A stretch of 64,000 nucleotides of DNA from Curtobacterium oceanosedimentum (lineage in GTDB: Bacteria; Actinomycetota; Actinomycetes; Actinomycetales; Microbacteriaceae): NCBI RefSeq assembly GCF_020297365.1, contig NZ_JAIXIG010000011.1, forward strand, positions 1 to 64,000. The letters run 5' to 3'. The notes under the pieces are model-generated. The model worked only from the letters and a program-made list of their open reading frames with translations. It was not told the DNA's origin and made no database searches. The translations under genes were made by a program, and so were the position numbers. Of the stretch, positions 57,321 through 64,000 are shown piece after piece (within the stretch, counting starts at the first letter, position 1; the number at the start of each line of letters is the position of its first letter).

Positions 57321-57890
57321 GTGACGCTGATCGCCATCGTCGCCTGTGAGGTCGCGTTCTGGATCGCGATCCTCGGCGGCCTGACCACCCGGTACCTCCT
57401 GCGACGGCCGCGCCTCGGGGCCGCGCTGTTCGTGGCGGCACCGCTCATCGACGTGCTCCTGCTCGCGCTCGTCACGGTCGACCTGCTCGGCGGCGGGACG
57501 GCGTCGTGGCACCACGGGCTCGCCGCGATCTACATCGGCGTCTCGATCGCCTACGGGCACCGGATGATCGCGTGGGCCGACGCCCGGTTCGCCCACCGGT
57601 TCGCTGACGGGCCGGCTCCGGAACGGCTGTCCGGGTGGCGGTACACGGCCCGCTGCTGGGGCGACGTCCTGCGGACCACCGTCGCCGTCCTCATCGCGGG
57701 CGGGATCATCGGTGGACTCGTGCTCGTCGTCGGCGACCCGGACCGCACGGCCGAACTGCAGGGCACGGTCGCGGTGCTCGGGGTGATCCTGGGCATCGAC
57801 CTGCTCTGGGCGATCAGCTACACGATCTGGCCGCGCAAGACCGCCGCCGCCGCGCTCGGTGGGCCGGCCGGACAGCCGGGCCGGTCGTAG
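57321..57890 (+). CDS. Four-to-five-helix membrane protein
   Basis: A 189-residue polytopic protein: helices about 1-22, 32-52, 60-80, 112-135 and 150-170. A WHHGLAAIYIGVSIAYGH loop-helix and a polar central loop (RMIAWADARFAHRFADG) are features; no transporter family recognised. GTG start with GGAGG five bases upstream. Located between a perfect operator and a TetR gene, it is probably the regulated target, perhaps with the regulator in one operon. Confidence 0.75.
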   Translation: MTLIAIVACEVAFWIAILGGLTTRYLLRRPRLGAALFVAAPLIDVLLLALVTVDLLGGGTASWHHGLAAIYIGVSIAYGHRMIAWADARFAHRFADGPAPERLSGWRYTARCWGDVLRTTVAVLIAGGIIGGLVLVVGDPDRTAELQGTVAVLGVILGIDLLWAISYTIWPRKTAAAALGGPAGQPGRS

Positions 57891-57899
57891 GCTGAGCCG

Positions 57900-58493
57900 G
57901 TGCCCCGCCGCGTCGACCTCGAGGAACGAGGAGCCCTGGTGACCGCAGCCTGCCTGCGGATCCTGGAACGGGACGGCCTGGGCGCCCTGTCGGTGCGGAA
58001 CGTCGCGGACGAGGCCGGCATCGCCCCCGCGTCGTTCCGACGCATGTTCCCGACGCAGGACGCGCTGCGCGAGCACTGCCTGACGGTCGTCGAGGAACGG
58101 GTGACCGCGCGGATCTCCGCGCTGCGCTCCACCGGCCGCGCGCTGGCGTTGGACACCCTGGCCCAGGTGCTGCCGCTCGACGCCGAGCGCACCGCGGAGA
58201 TCCTGGCGCAGGTGCAACTCGGCGTGCTCTCGCGCACCGACGAGCACCTGGCCACCCGCGCCCGTCGCCTGAACGACGGGGTCCGTCGGGTGTGTTCCCG
58301 GGCGCTCGAGGTCCTGCGCGAGGACGGCCGCCTCGGCGCCGGTCGGGACCCGGGCGACGAGGCCGACCGGCTGCACGCGCTGGTCGACGGGCTCGCTGTC
58401 GGGCACACCTGGGACCCGGCCGCCCGGAGCCCGGAGCGGGTCCTGGCGCTCGTCGAGCTGCACGTGGACAGCCTGCGCGGCCCGGTCGGCTGA
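57900..58493 (+). CDS. TetR-family regulator
   Basis: A 197-residue TetR protein: VDLEERGALVTAACLRILERDGLGALSVRNVADEAGIAPASFRRMFPTQDALREH (residues 4-58) is the HTH. The rest is the helical ligand domain. GTG start; TAGGCT (57888-57893) overlaps the stop codon of the upstream gene and ends six bases before the start, so it may have its own leaderless transcript. Likely target is the palindrome at 57287-57302. Confidence 0.93.
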   Translation: MPRRVDLEERGALVTAACLRILERDGLGALSVRNVADEAGIAPASFRRMFPTQDALREHCLTVVEERVTARISALRSTGRALALDTLAQVLPLDAERTAEILAQVQLGVLSRTDEHLATRARRLNDGVRRVCSRALEVLREDGRLGAGRDPGDEADRLHALVDGLAVGHTWDPAARSPERVLALVELHVDSLRGPVG

Positions 58494-58502
58494 TCGTTCC
58501 CG

Positions 58503-58763
58503 TCAGCGGTCCCGGTAGACCTCGCGCCGGTGCCCCGCGTCGACGACCACCACGATGAGCTTCCCGTCGTCGATCCGGTAGATCAGTCGGTAGTCGCCGG
58601 AACGGACGCGCCACCCGGGGCGGTTCACGAGCTTGCGGGCAGCGGGCGGGCGTGGTTGCTCGGCGAGGATCGCGAGGAGCCCCTCGATCCGCCGCCGCCC
58701 GTCGAGTGGCAGCTTGCGGATGACGCGTTGTGCAGCCGGGATGACCTCGACCGAGTAGCTCAC
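58503..58763 (-). CDS. RelE/ParE-type toxin
   Basis: An 86-residue RelE/ParE superfamily toxin: YSVEVIPAAQRVIRKLPLDGRRRIEG then WRVRSGDYRLIYRIDDGKLIVVVVDAGHRREVYRD, the typical ribosome-dependent RNase or gyrase-inhibitor fold (RelE-like, GDYRLIYR). The GTG start overlaps the antitoxin stop (GTGA), so toxin is made only with antitoxin. The longer open frame upstream is inside the antitoxin gene. Confidence 0.93.
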   Translation of the reverse strand: MSYSVEVIPAAQRVIRKLPLDGRRRIEGLLAILAEQPRPPAARKLVNRPGWRVRSGDYRLIYRIDDGKLIVVVVDAGHRREVYRDR

Positions 58764-59020
58764 CCGAGACCGAGTTCGCGCTTGAGGTCGTCCCACTTGA
58801 CGTTGTCGCCGCCGATGCGCGCGCTCTCGGCGACGGCTTCGTCGTAGGCGACCAGGTCATCCAGGTCCTCCGCTGCCTCGAGCAACCGGTCGAGGACGGC
58901 TGCGTCGACCACGGCCGCGACGCGCTTGTTGCGCCGGGTCAGGTAGACGGGTTCGCGTCGGGCATCGTCGATGATCGATGCCAGTCGCCCGCGTGCTTCA
59001 GAGATCGACACTTCGCTCAC
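58760..59020 (-). CDS. Phd/YefM-type antitoxin
   Basis: An 86-residue antitoxin: EVSISEARGRLASIIDDARREPVYLTRRNKRVAAVVDAAVLDRLLEAAEDL is the Phd/YefM DNA-binding fold; the C-terminal acidic tail (DDLVAYDEAVAESARIG) should wrap the toxin. It likely represses its own operon through TGTACA sites upstream. Confidence 0.93.
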   Translation of the reverse strand: MSEVSISEARGRLASIIDDARREPVYLTRRNKRVAAVVDAAVLDRLLEAAEDLDDLVAYDEAVAESARIGGDNVKWDDLKRELGLG

Positions 59021-59021
59021 C

Positions 59022-59046
59022 TGTACATTCTAGAGCATTTTGTACA
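59022..59046 (-). promoter_or_regulatory. Toxin-antitoxin promoter/operator
   Basis: Two TGTACA palindromes (59022-59027 and 59041-59046), 19 bases from first base to first base, enclose an AT-rich stretch just upstream of the antitoxin ATG. Confidence 0.65.
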
Positions 59047-59048
59047 AG

Positions 59049-59561
59049 TCAGACGAGTGCCGTGGTGCCGACAGACTCCCGTTCGAGCAGCGACCGCTTG
59101 ACGTCGAGCCCCCACGCGAACCCGCCGAGCGTGCCGTCGGAGCGCAGCACCCGGTGGCACGGCACGAACAGCGCCGGAGCGTTGCGGGCGCACACGCTCG
59201 CCGCCGCCCGCACGGCGTCGGGTCGGCCCATCGCCGCCGCGAACCCGGTGTAGGTCAACGTGCTGCCGACTGGGATCCGGCGGAGCTGGCGCCACCCCTC
59301 GGTGAAGAGCTCCGTGCCGAACTGCCGCACCGGGACCTGGGCGGCGTGCTCGACCTCGCCCGAGTAGAAGGCGTCCACCGCGTCGGCCGATGCGACCGTC
59401 CCGTCGAGCACGCGGTCGGGCCGGTGCCGGTCGGCCAGGCGGGCGAGGATCCGCTCGGCGGAGTCGGTCCAGCCCGAGGCGAGCACACGGCCCTCGCCGT
59501 CCTCGAGCACGGTGAACGGTCCGTCTGGGGTGTCCAGGGTCTGGATGGTTGCGTCGGTCAT
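59049..59561 (-). CDS. ogt: O6-methylguanine-DNA methyltransferase
   Basis: A 170-residue suicide DNA repair enzyme. The active-site motif is PCHRV (Cys at about residue 138), with the AAASVCARNAPALFVPCHRV context and the recognition helix region YTGFAAAMGRPDAVRA. It accepts methyl groups from O6-methylguanine. Coupled to the upstream Ada-AlkA gene by an ATGA overlap. Confidence 0.96.
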   Translation of the reverse strand: MTDATIQTLDTPDGPFTVLEDGEGRVLASGWTDSAERILARLADRHRPDRVLDGTVASADAVDAFYSGEVEHAAQVPVRQFGTELFTEGWRQLRRIPVGSTLTYTGFAAAMGRPDAVRAAASVCARNAPALFVPCHRVLRSDGTLGGFAWGLDVKRSLLERESVGTTALV

Positions 59562-61138
59562 CGGTCGTCCTTCCGGGGGTCGTCGGTTGCACGGTGCGTC
59601 CGGGCTCCGGCGGTCGCGGCCATCGCGCGGTCGATGATCGGTCGCCAGCAGTGCATCGTGAGGTAGCTCCGCCAGGGCGCCACCTGCTCCGACCATAGGG
59701 AGAGCGCACGCGCTGCTCCGGGCAGTCCGAGTTCCTGTGCACCGTTGCGCACGGCGAGGTCGCTGTGCAGGAACACGTCGGGGTGGTGGCGCACCCGCAG
59801 CGCGACGTAGTCGGCCGTCCAGGGGCCGATGCCCTTCACCGCGAGGAGCCCGGTCCGCAGGTCGTCGAGGGACTGCGCGCCGTCGACCACGAGGGACCCG
59901 TCGGCGAGCGCGGCAGCCACGCGCAGGATCGTGTCCACCCGCGCCGCCGGACCACGCAGGACCTCGTGCCCGCGGGCCGCGATCACCGCCGCGGTCGGGA
60001 ACAGCAGCCCGCCGGGGCGGATCGCGTCGGGCACCGGCGCGCCGAGTGCCGCGACGAGCCGGGTCTGCGCGGTCCGGGCCGCGGCCACCGACACCTGCTG
60101 GCCGATGAGGGTGCGGAACACGATCTCGTGCGCGTCCACCGCCCCGGGCAGTCGGAGGCCGGGGACCCGGGCGACGTGCTCGGCCAGCTCCGGCACGGCA
60201 CCCAGGACGGCGTCGACGGCGACCGGGTCGGCGTCGAGGTCGAAGAGCGCGCGGACCCTCGCCACGAGCGTCGGCAGGTCCGACAGGTCGGTGACCCGCA
60301 CCCGCAGGTCGATCCCGGCGCCCCGACCGGCCACGTCGGGGACGGCGGCCGACGCGCTGAACCAGCCCGGGCCTCCAGGCAGGGAGACCAGGCGTCCGTA
60401 CGAGGTGACGCGCCCGTCGGCGTCCGTGTCCACCTGTTCCGTGGCGGGCAGCGCGTGCAGCGCGTGCCAGTCGAGCAGCCCCTGCGCGTCGAACGGAGCG
60501 CGCGCCGGCAGGTGCACGCGCAGCCAGCCGTCCGCGTGCGCACCGGGTGCTCCGCGCCGACCGCCCCGGCGCGCGCGGAGTTCGGTCGGGGTGACGGCGA
60601 AGACCTCGCGCACGGTGTCGTTGAACTGTCGGACGCTCGCGAACCCCGCGGCGAAGGCGACGTCCGCGACGGGCAGGTCCGACGACGTCAGCAGCGTGCG
60701 CGCGGTCTGCGCCCGGTGCGCCCGGCTGAGCGCCTTCGGTCCGGCGCCGAGCTCGGCCGTCATGATGCGGTTCAGCTGGCGCTCGGAGTAGCCGACCCGC
60801 GCGGCGAGACCGGGCACGCCGTCCCGCTCGACGACGCCGTCGAGCACGAGGCGCATGGCACGGCCCGCGACGTCCTCGCGGACGTCCCACTCGGGGCTGC
60901 CGGGGGTCGCCTCGGGCAGGCAGCGCTTGCAGGCGCGGAAGCCGGCCAGGTGCGCCGCCGCGCTCGTGCGGAAGAAGGTGACGCCGTCGACCCTGGGTGT
61001 CCGGGCCGGGCAGCTCGGTCGGCAGTAGATGCCGGTGGAGTGCACGGCGGTGACGAACTGGCCGTCGAACCGAGCGTCGCGCGACGCGACCGCGCGGTGG
61101 CGTTCGGCGTGCAGCGCGTCGGTCTCGGGGGTGTCCAT
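59558..61138 (-). CDS. AdaA-AlkA fusion: alkylation sensor and 3-methyladenine glycosylase
   Basis: A 526-residue fusion. N-terminal Ada zinc domain: YCRPSC and CKRCL (about residues 38-75) with the methyl-acceptor Cys among them. Then an AraC-type double HTH (about 90-200). C-terminal AlkA domain with HhH motif GLLAVKGIGPWTADYVALRVRHHPD and catalytic Asp in this segment. Unlike E. coli Ada there is no C-terminal Ogt domain; Ogt is the next gene. It would sense methyl phosphotriesters and both activate and perform repair. ATG 61138 with CAGGCT ending six bases upstream. Confidence 0.95.
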   Translation of the reverse strand: MDTPETDALHAERHRAVASRDARFDGQFVTAVHSTGIYCRPSCPARTPRVDGVTFFRTSAAAHLAGFRACKRCLPEATPGSPEWDVREDVAGRAMRLVLDGVVERDGVPGLAARVGYSERQLNRIMTAELGAGPKALSRAHRAQTARTLLTSSDLPVADVAFAAGFASVRQFNDTVREVFAVTPTELRARRGGRRGAPGAHADGWLRVHLPARAPFDAQGLLDWHALHALPATEQVDTDADGRVTSYGRLVSLPGGPGWFSASAAVPDVAGRGAGIDLRVRVTDLSDLPTLVARVRALFDLDADPVAVDAVLGAVPELAEHVARVPGLRLPGAVDAHEIVFRTLIGQQVSVAAARTAQTRLVAALGAPVPDAIRPGGLLFPTAAVIAARGHEVLRGPAARVDTILRVAAALADGSLVVDGAQSLDDLRTGLLAVKGIGPWTADYVALRVRHHPDVFLHSDLAVRNGAQELGLPGAARALSLWSEQVAPWRSYLTMHCWRPIIDRAMAATAGARTHRATDDPRKDDR

Positions 61139-61244
61139 GCGCTCAGCCTGACACGCACCGCCGACGTCGACTGGCGGGAATCGGACGGCGCAGTGCACGG
61201 CCTGTCGATAGGCCGGCGTCGCGGCGAGACGCCTCCACCCGCTC

Positions 61245-61272
61245 GAGACGCCGCCGGATCCGGCGGCGTCTC
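61245..61272. repeat. 28-bp perfect palindrome
   Basis: GAGACGCCGCCGGA and its complement back to back, in the 226-bp divergent region between the Ada-AlkA and MOSC-like genes. Several GGCGTC/GACGCC copies flank it at 61215-61310. Confidence 0.7.
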
Positions 61273-61351
61273 CCGGAGGACGCGGCGTCCTGGCAACACG
61301 ACGGCGTCGCACCGCAGGCGTACGGAGCAGTGGACAGAAGGGAGGCCCGGC

Positions 61352-61357
61352 TAGCGT
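61352..61357 (+). promoter_or_regulatory. -10-like TAGCGT, leaderless start
   Basis: Ends seven bases before GTG 61365. Confidence 0.55.
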
Positions 61358-61364
61358 TGGGTGC

Positions 61365-61943
61365 GTGACCAGCGTCGACGACGTGGCCGGCCTCGCGGAC
61401 CTGCCGTTCCGGACCGAGGTCGAGATCGCGCTCCTGCTCGTCTCGCCGCGGCACCGGTACGAGGGACGCCCGGCCGACGGTGCCCTGCCGGTGCGAGCGG
61501 ACGATCCGGAGGAGTCACGGGAGCGGATCGCCCTCCGCGCCGGGCTCGGCATCGTCGGTGACCGCTACTTCGCCGCCCGGGCGCACGTGCACGCCTCGGT
61601 GACGGTCATCGGGCTCGAGGGGCTGGAGGCCGTGGCGGAGGGACTCGGCGTGGCCGTCGACCCCGCGGCGACCCGGCGCAACGTGTTCCTGCGCGGCGCC
61701 GACGTCGAGGCCCTGCGCGGCGAGCCGTTCTCGTTGACGAGCCTCGACGGCGGGTCCGGTCCGGTCCGGTTGCGCGGGTACCGACCGGCGAACCCGTGCG
61801 CGTGGATGGACCACGAGGTGGCGCCGGGTGCGTTCCGGGCGATGCGCGGACGGGGCGGGGTGCGGTGCGATCCGGAGTCCGACGGTGTGCTCACCCTCGG
61901 TCCCGCGGTGCTCCGCACGGCCCGCCCCGTGGCGCTCGGCTGA
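61365..61943 (+). CDS. MOSC-like domain protein
   Basis: A 192-residue protein. LRAGLGIVGDRYFAARAHVHASVTVIGLEGLEAV and RRNVFLRGADVEALRGEPFSL, and the Cys in PANPCAWMDHEV, correspond to the MOSC fold (molybdenum cofactor sulfurase C-terminal). MOSC proteins handle sulfur for metal cofactors; the exact reaction is not known. GTG start, probably leaderless. Confidence 0.8.
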   Translation: MTSVDDVAGLADLPFRTEVEIALLLVSPRHRYEGRPADGALPVRADDPEESRERIALRAGLGIVGDRYFAARAHVHASVTVIGLEGLEAVAEGLGVAVDPAATRRNVFLRGADVEALRGEPFSLTSLDGGSGPVRLRGYRPANPCAWMDHEVAPGAFRAMRGRGGVRCDPESDGVLTLGPAVLRTARPVALG

Positions 61944-61980
61944 CGCGAGCTCGCGCCGCAACCTGGCCGTCCGGGCCAGA

Positions 61981-62523
61981 TCAGGCCGTCAGCGCCCGCT
62001 CGATCGCGTCGACGAAGGCCGGCAGGTCGTCCGGGGTGCGCGAGGTGATGAAGCCGCCGTCGACCTGGACCTCCTGGTCGACCCACTCGGCGCCGGCGTT
62101 GCGGACGTCGGTCTGCAGCGACGGGAACGACGTGATCGTCCTGCCGGGCAGCACACCGGCCTCGACGAGCGCCCACGGGCCGTGGCAGATCGCCGCGACG
62201 GGCTTGTTCGCCTCGGCGAAGGCCGTGACCAGCGAGATCGCCGAGCGGTCCTGCCGCAGGGTGTCGGCGTTGATGGTGCCACCGGGGATGACGAGGGCGT
62301 CGAAGCCGCTCACGTTGACACCGGCGATGGTGGTGTCCGGCTCGAGGGACGTGCCCGGGTCCTTGTCGCCGACCAGGGTGTCGATCGACCCGGACTGCTG
62401 CGCCGCCACGGTCACCGTTGCACCGCGCTCACGCAGCTGCTCGGTGGGGACGACGATCTCGTCCTGCTCCACGCCGTAGTTCGTCGCGATGACGAGGACC
62501 TTCTTGCCGTCGAGGGTTGCCAT
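61981..62523 (-). CDS. DJ-1/PfpI-family protein
   Basis: A 180-residue class I glutamine amidotransferase-like protein. The nucleophile elbow AAICHGPW has Cys-His in the family order; DALVIPGGTINADTLR and the Glu near residue 18 are also typical. Related proteins act as proteases, chaperones or glyoxalase III; none can be chosen here. ATG 62523 with AAGGAG five bases upstream. Confidence 0.92.
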   Translation of the reverse strand: MATLDGKKVLVIATNYGVEQDEIVVPTEQLRERGATVTVAAQQSGSIDTLVGDKDPGTSLEPDTTIAGVNVSGFDALVIPGGTINADTLRQDRSAISLVTAFAEANKPVAAICHGPWALVEAGVLPGRTITSFPSLQTDVRNAGAEWVDQEVQVDGGFITSRTPDDLPAFVDAIERALTA

Positions 62524-62611
62524 GATCGCTCCTTCCGCGGCCCGGTGCTTCCGGCCGCAGCGACCAGGATCGTCCGCCGCCGCTGGACGCGTGTGCAGAC
62601 GGCGGGGACGA

Positions 62612-63265
62612 TCAGCCCCGGATGCGGAAGGCGTCCCCGTCGCGCTCGACCGACAGGCCGGTGTAGTCGGACACCCGGTGCAGCCCGACGGTGACCGGGG
62701 CCTCGAGCGGGCCGACGACGACCGTGGTGGCACCCGAGGCGACGGCGGACTCGAGCCCGGCCGGGGCGTCCTCGAAGGCGACGCAGTGCGCGGGGTCGAC
62801 CCCGAGCAGCTCCGCGCCGCGCAGGTACCCCTCGGGGTGCGGCTTGCCGCGCTCCATGTCCTCCGACGGGACGAAGGCCTCGGGCAGGTCGAGGCCGGCC
62901 GCCGCCATCCGCCCGGCGGCGAGCTCGCGCGGCGCGCTCGTCACCAGGGCGACCGGCACGCCGAGCTCGGCGAGCCGCTGCACGAACATCACGGCTCCGG
63001 GGAGCGCGAGGATCCCGTCGGTGGCGGCGGTCTCGCGGGCGACCAGCGCGGCGACGATCCGCTGCTGCTCGTCGGCGGCCAGGTCGGGCAGGAAGCGCCG
63101 CACCGTGTCGATCGCCTGGCGGCCGTGCGAGAACGCCAGGATCTCGTCCGGGTCGACGCCGTGCTCGTGCCCGAAGTCGGTCCACGTGGCCTCGACCACC
63201 GCCGTCGAGTCGACGAGGGTGCCGTCCATGTCGAAGAGGACCCCGGACACCACGATGTCGATCAC
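62612..63265 (-). CDS. HAD phosphatase (sugar phosphatase-like)
   Basis: A 217-residue HAD subfamily IA enzyme: FDMDGTLVDST (motif I), TSAPRELAAGR (motif II), KPHPEGYLRGAELLGVDP (motif III), VAFEDAPAGLESAVASG (motif IV). Similar to YfbT/YniC sugar-phosphate phosphatases. The GTG at 63265 is supported by TAGGGT ending seven bases upstream. Confidence 0.9.
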   Translation of the reverse strand: MIDIVVSGVLFDMDGTLVDSTAVVEATWTDFGHEHGVDPDEILAFSHGRQAIDTVRRFLPDLAADEQQRIVAALVARETAATDGILALPGAVMFVQRLAELGVPVALVTSAPRELAAGRMAAAGLDLPEAFVPSEDMERGKPHPEGYLRGAELLGVDPAHCVAFEDAPAGLESAVASGATTVVVGPLEAPVTVGLHRVSDYTGLSVERDGDAFRIRG

Positions 63266-63272
63266 GCCGCCG

Positions 63273-63278
63273 ACCCTA
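63273..63278 (-). promoter_or_regulatory. -10-like TAGGGT, leaderless start
   Basis: Ends seven bases before GTG 63265. Confidence 0.5.
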
Positions 63279-63337
63279 GTCGACCGCCCCGGGTGTCGCC
63301 GGGCCCGAGCGACCCGACCCCGCCGGCCGCCCCGGGT

Positions 63338-64000
63338 TCACCGGGCCCGCACGTACCGGGTGAGCAGCACGTCGCCGGCCCCGCGCAGCACGTGCGTCGG
63401 CCGCATCCGCCGGAGCTCCGGGGACGAACCACGGGCGATCCGCGGGCCCTCGCCGCCCTCGAGCGTCGGGTCGATCGTCAGGGTCAGCTCGTCGACCGCG
63501 TCCGCCGCGACGAGCGCCCCGAGGAACGACGGCCCGCCCTCGCAGTGGACGGTGCGCAGCCCGCGGGCGACCAGGGCCGCCCGGATCGTGCCCACGTCCA
63601 CGGTGTCCGGGTGCTCGTCCGTGCTGCAGGACACCACGTCGGCGACCTCGGCGAGCGCCCGACCCCGCTCCGAGGCGGCGCCCTCCGCCGAGGTCAGCAC
63701 GACCGGGCGCACCGGCGCCTCGGTGAACACCCGCGAGGACGGGTCGAGCGAGCCCGACCCCGTCACGATCGCGAACACCGGGTGGTCGGGCAGGCCGTGC
63801 GCGCGCCGCCAGGTCACGTCGGCGTCGTGCAGGACCATCGGCCCGTAGCCCTCGTCGCGGACCGTGCCGGCGGCGACGAGCACGACGTCGGCCACCCGAC
63901 GCAGCAGGTCGAAGACGCGCAGGTCGTCGTCGCCCCCGAGCGCTCCGGACACCCCGGCGGCCGAGGCGGAGCCGTCCAGCGTCGCGACGAAGTTCACCCG
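63338..64000 (-). CDS. RibD C-terminal/dihydrofolate-reductase-like protein (5' end outside window)
   Basis: At least 220 residues. VNFVATLDGSASAAG opens the visible part, and the frame remains open to the window edge (an Arg codon precedes), so the true start lies beyond. AAGTVRDEGYGPM, RTVHCEGGPSFLGALVAADAVDELTLTIDP are the NADPH- and substrate-binding signatures of RibD-C reductases (pyrimidine reductase or DHFR-like). Function within riboflavin or folate chemistry is not certain. Confidence 0.88.
   Translation of the reverse strand, partial: RVNFVATLDGSASAAGVSGALGGDDDLRVFDLLRRVADVVLVAAGTVRDEGYGPMVLHDADVTWRRAHGLPDHPVFAIVTGSGSLDPSSRVFTEAPVRPVVLTSAEGAASERGRALAEVADVVSCSTDEHPDTVDVGTIRAALVARGLRTVHCEGGPSFLGALVAADAVDELTLTIDPTLEGGEGPRIARGSSPELRRMRPTHVLRGAGDVLLTRYVRAR

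Overview
The window is very GC-rich DNA (roughly 70%) with dense, often ATGA- or GTGA-overlapping genes, frequent GTG and TTG starts and many apparently leaderless genes. Gene content (mycothiol-synthase-like GNAT, DUF4916 Nudix, Lhr-Nei2 pair, actinobacterial RpoB/RpoC) indicates an actinobacterium of the Microbacteriaceae; Curtobacterium or a near relative is my best guess, by recall of family sequences and not by any search. It looks like chromosomal core and near-core DNA: I saw no insertion sequence, prophage, integrase, CRISPR array, rRNA or tRNA gene.

Layout. 1-1143: the start of a small-Cys-motif protein cut by the left edge, then a type IB topoisomerase. 1264-5893 (minus strand): the str operon rpsL-rpsG-fusA-tuf with a clear sigma70-type promoter and a tuf terminator. 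5921-7594: two unassigned membrane proteins. 7741-20338 (minus strand): a complete type IV pilus locus, pilB-pilT-pilC / pilA / three minor-pilin-like genes-pilD-pilM-pilN-pilO, split by two hairpin terminators around the major pilin gene. 20517-21992: tandem GNAT and a VOC protein. 22075-29835 (minus strand): rpoB-rpoC with promoter, long leader and terminator. 29953-34790: membrane proteins, a spermidine-synthase-like methyltransferase, a TPR-like protein coupled to a SprT-like metalloprotein, and a CGNR regulator. 35135-36430: an NRAMP metal transporter behind a palindromic operator. 36471-40638: small conserved unknowns, a GNAT, a GntR regulator and a secreted GH114-like protein. 40700-44326: a DEAD-box RNA helicase with a structured leader, CsbD, a Nudix protein and a PadR regulator. 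44486-50082: helicase Lhr and the glycosylase Nei2. 50096-53533: aldo-keto reductase divergent from a TetR regulator, and a LysG/ArgP-type regulator divergent from a LysE exporter, followed by a cationic-type amino acid permease (53697-55172). 55407-58493: HAD phosphatase, alpha/beta hydrolase, and a membrane protein with its TetR regulator. 58503-61138: a ParE/RelE-Phd toxin-antitoxin pair next to an Ogt plus Ada-AlkA alkylation-repair operon. 61365-64000: MOSC-like, DJ-1/PfpI-like, HAD and a RibD-reductase-like gene cut by the right edge.

The most noteworthy items are the full type IV pilus machine with a retraction ATPase in a monoderm actinobacterium, including a minor pilin that appears to carry CnaB/carboxypeptidase-regulatory-like domains; a recurrent -10-like hexamer lying 6-8 bases before the start codon of about nineteen genes, pointing to widespread leaderless transcription; and a dispersed palindromic element (core GGGAGGCGCGG) found between genes and inside several reading frames.
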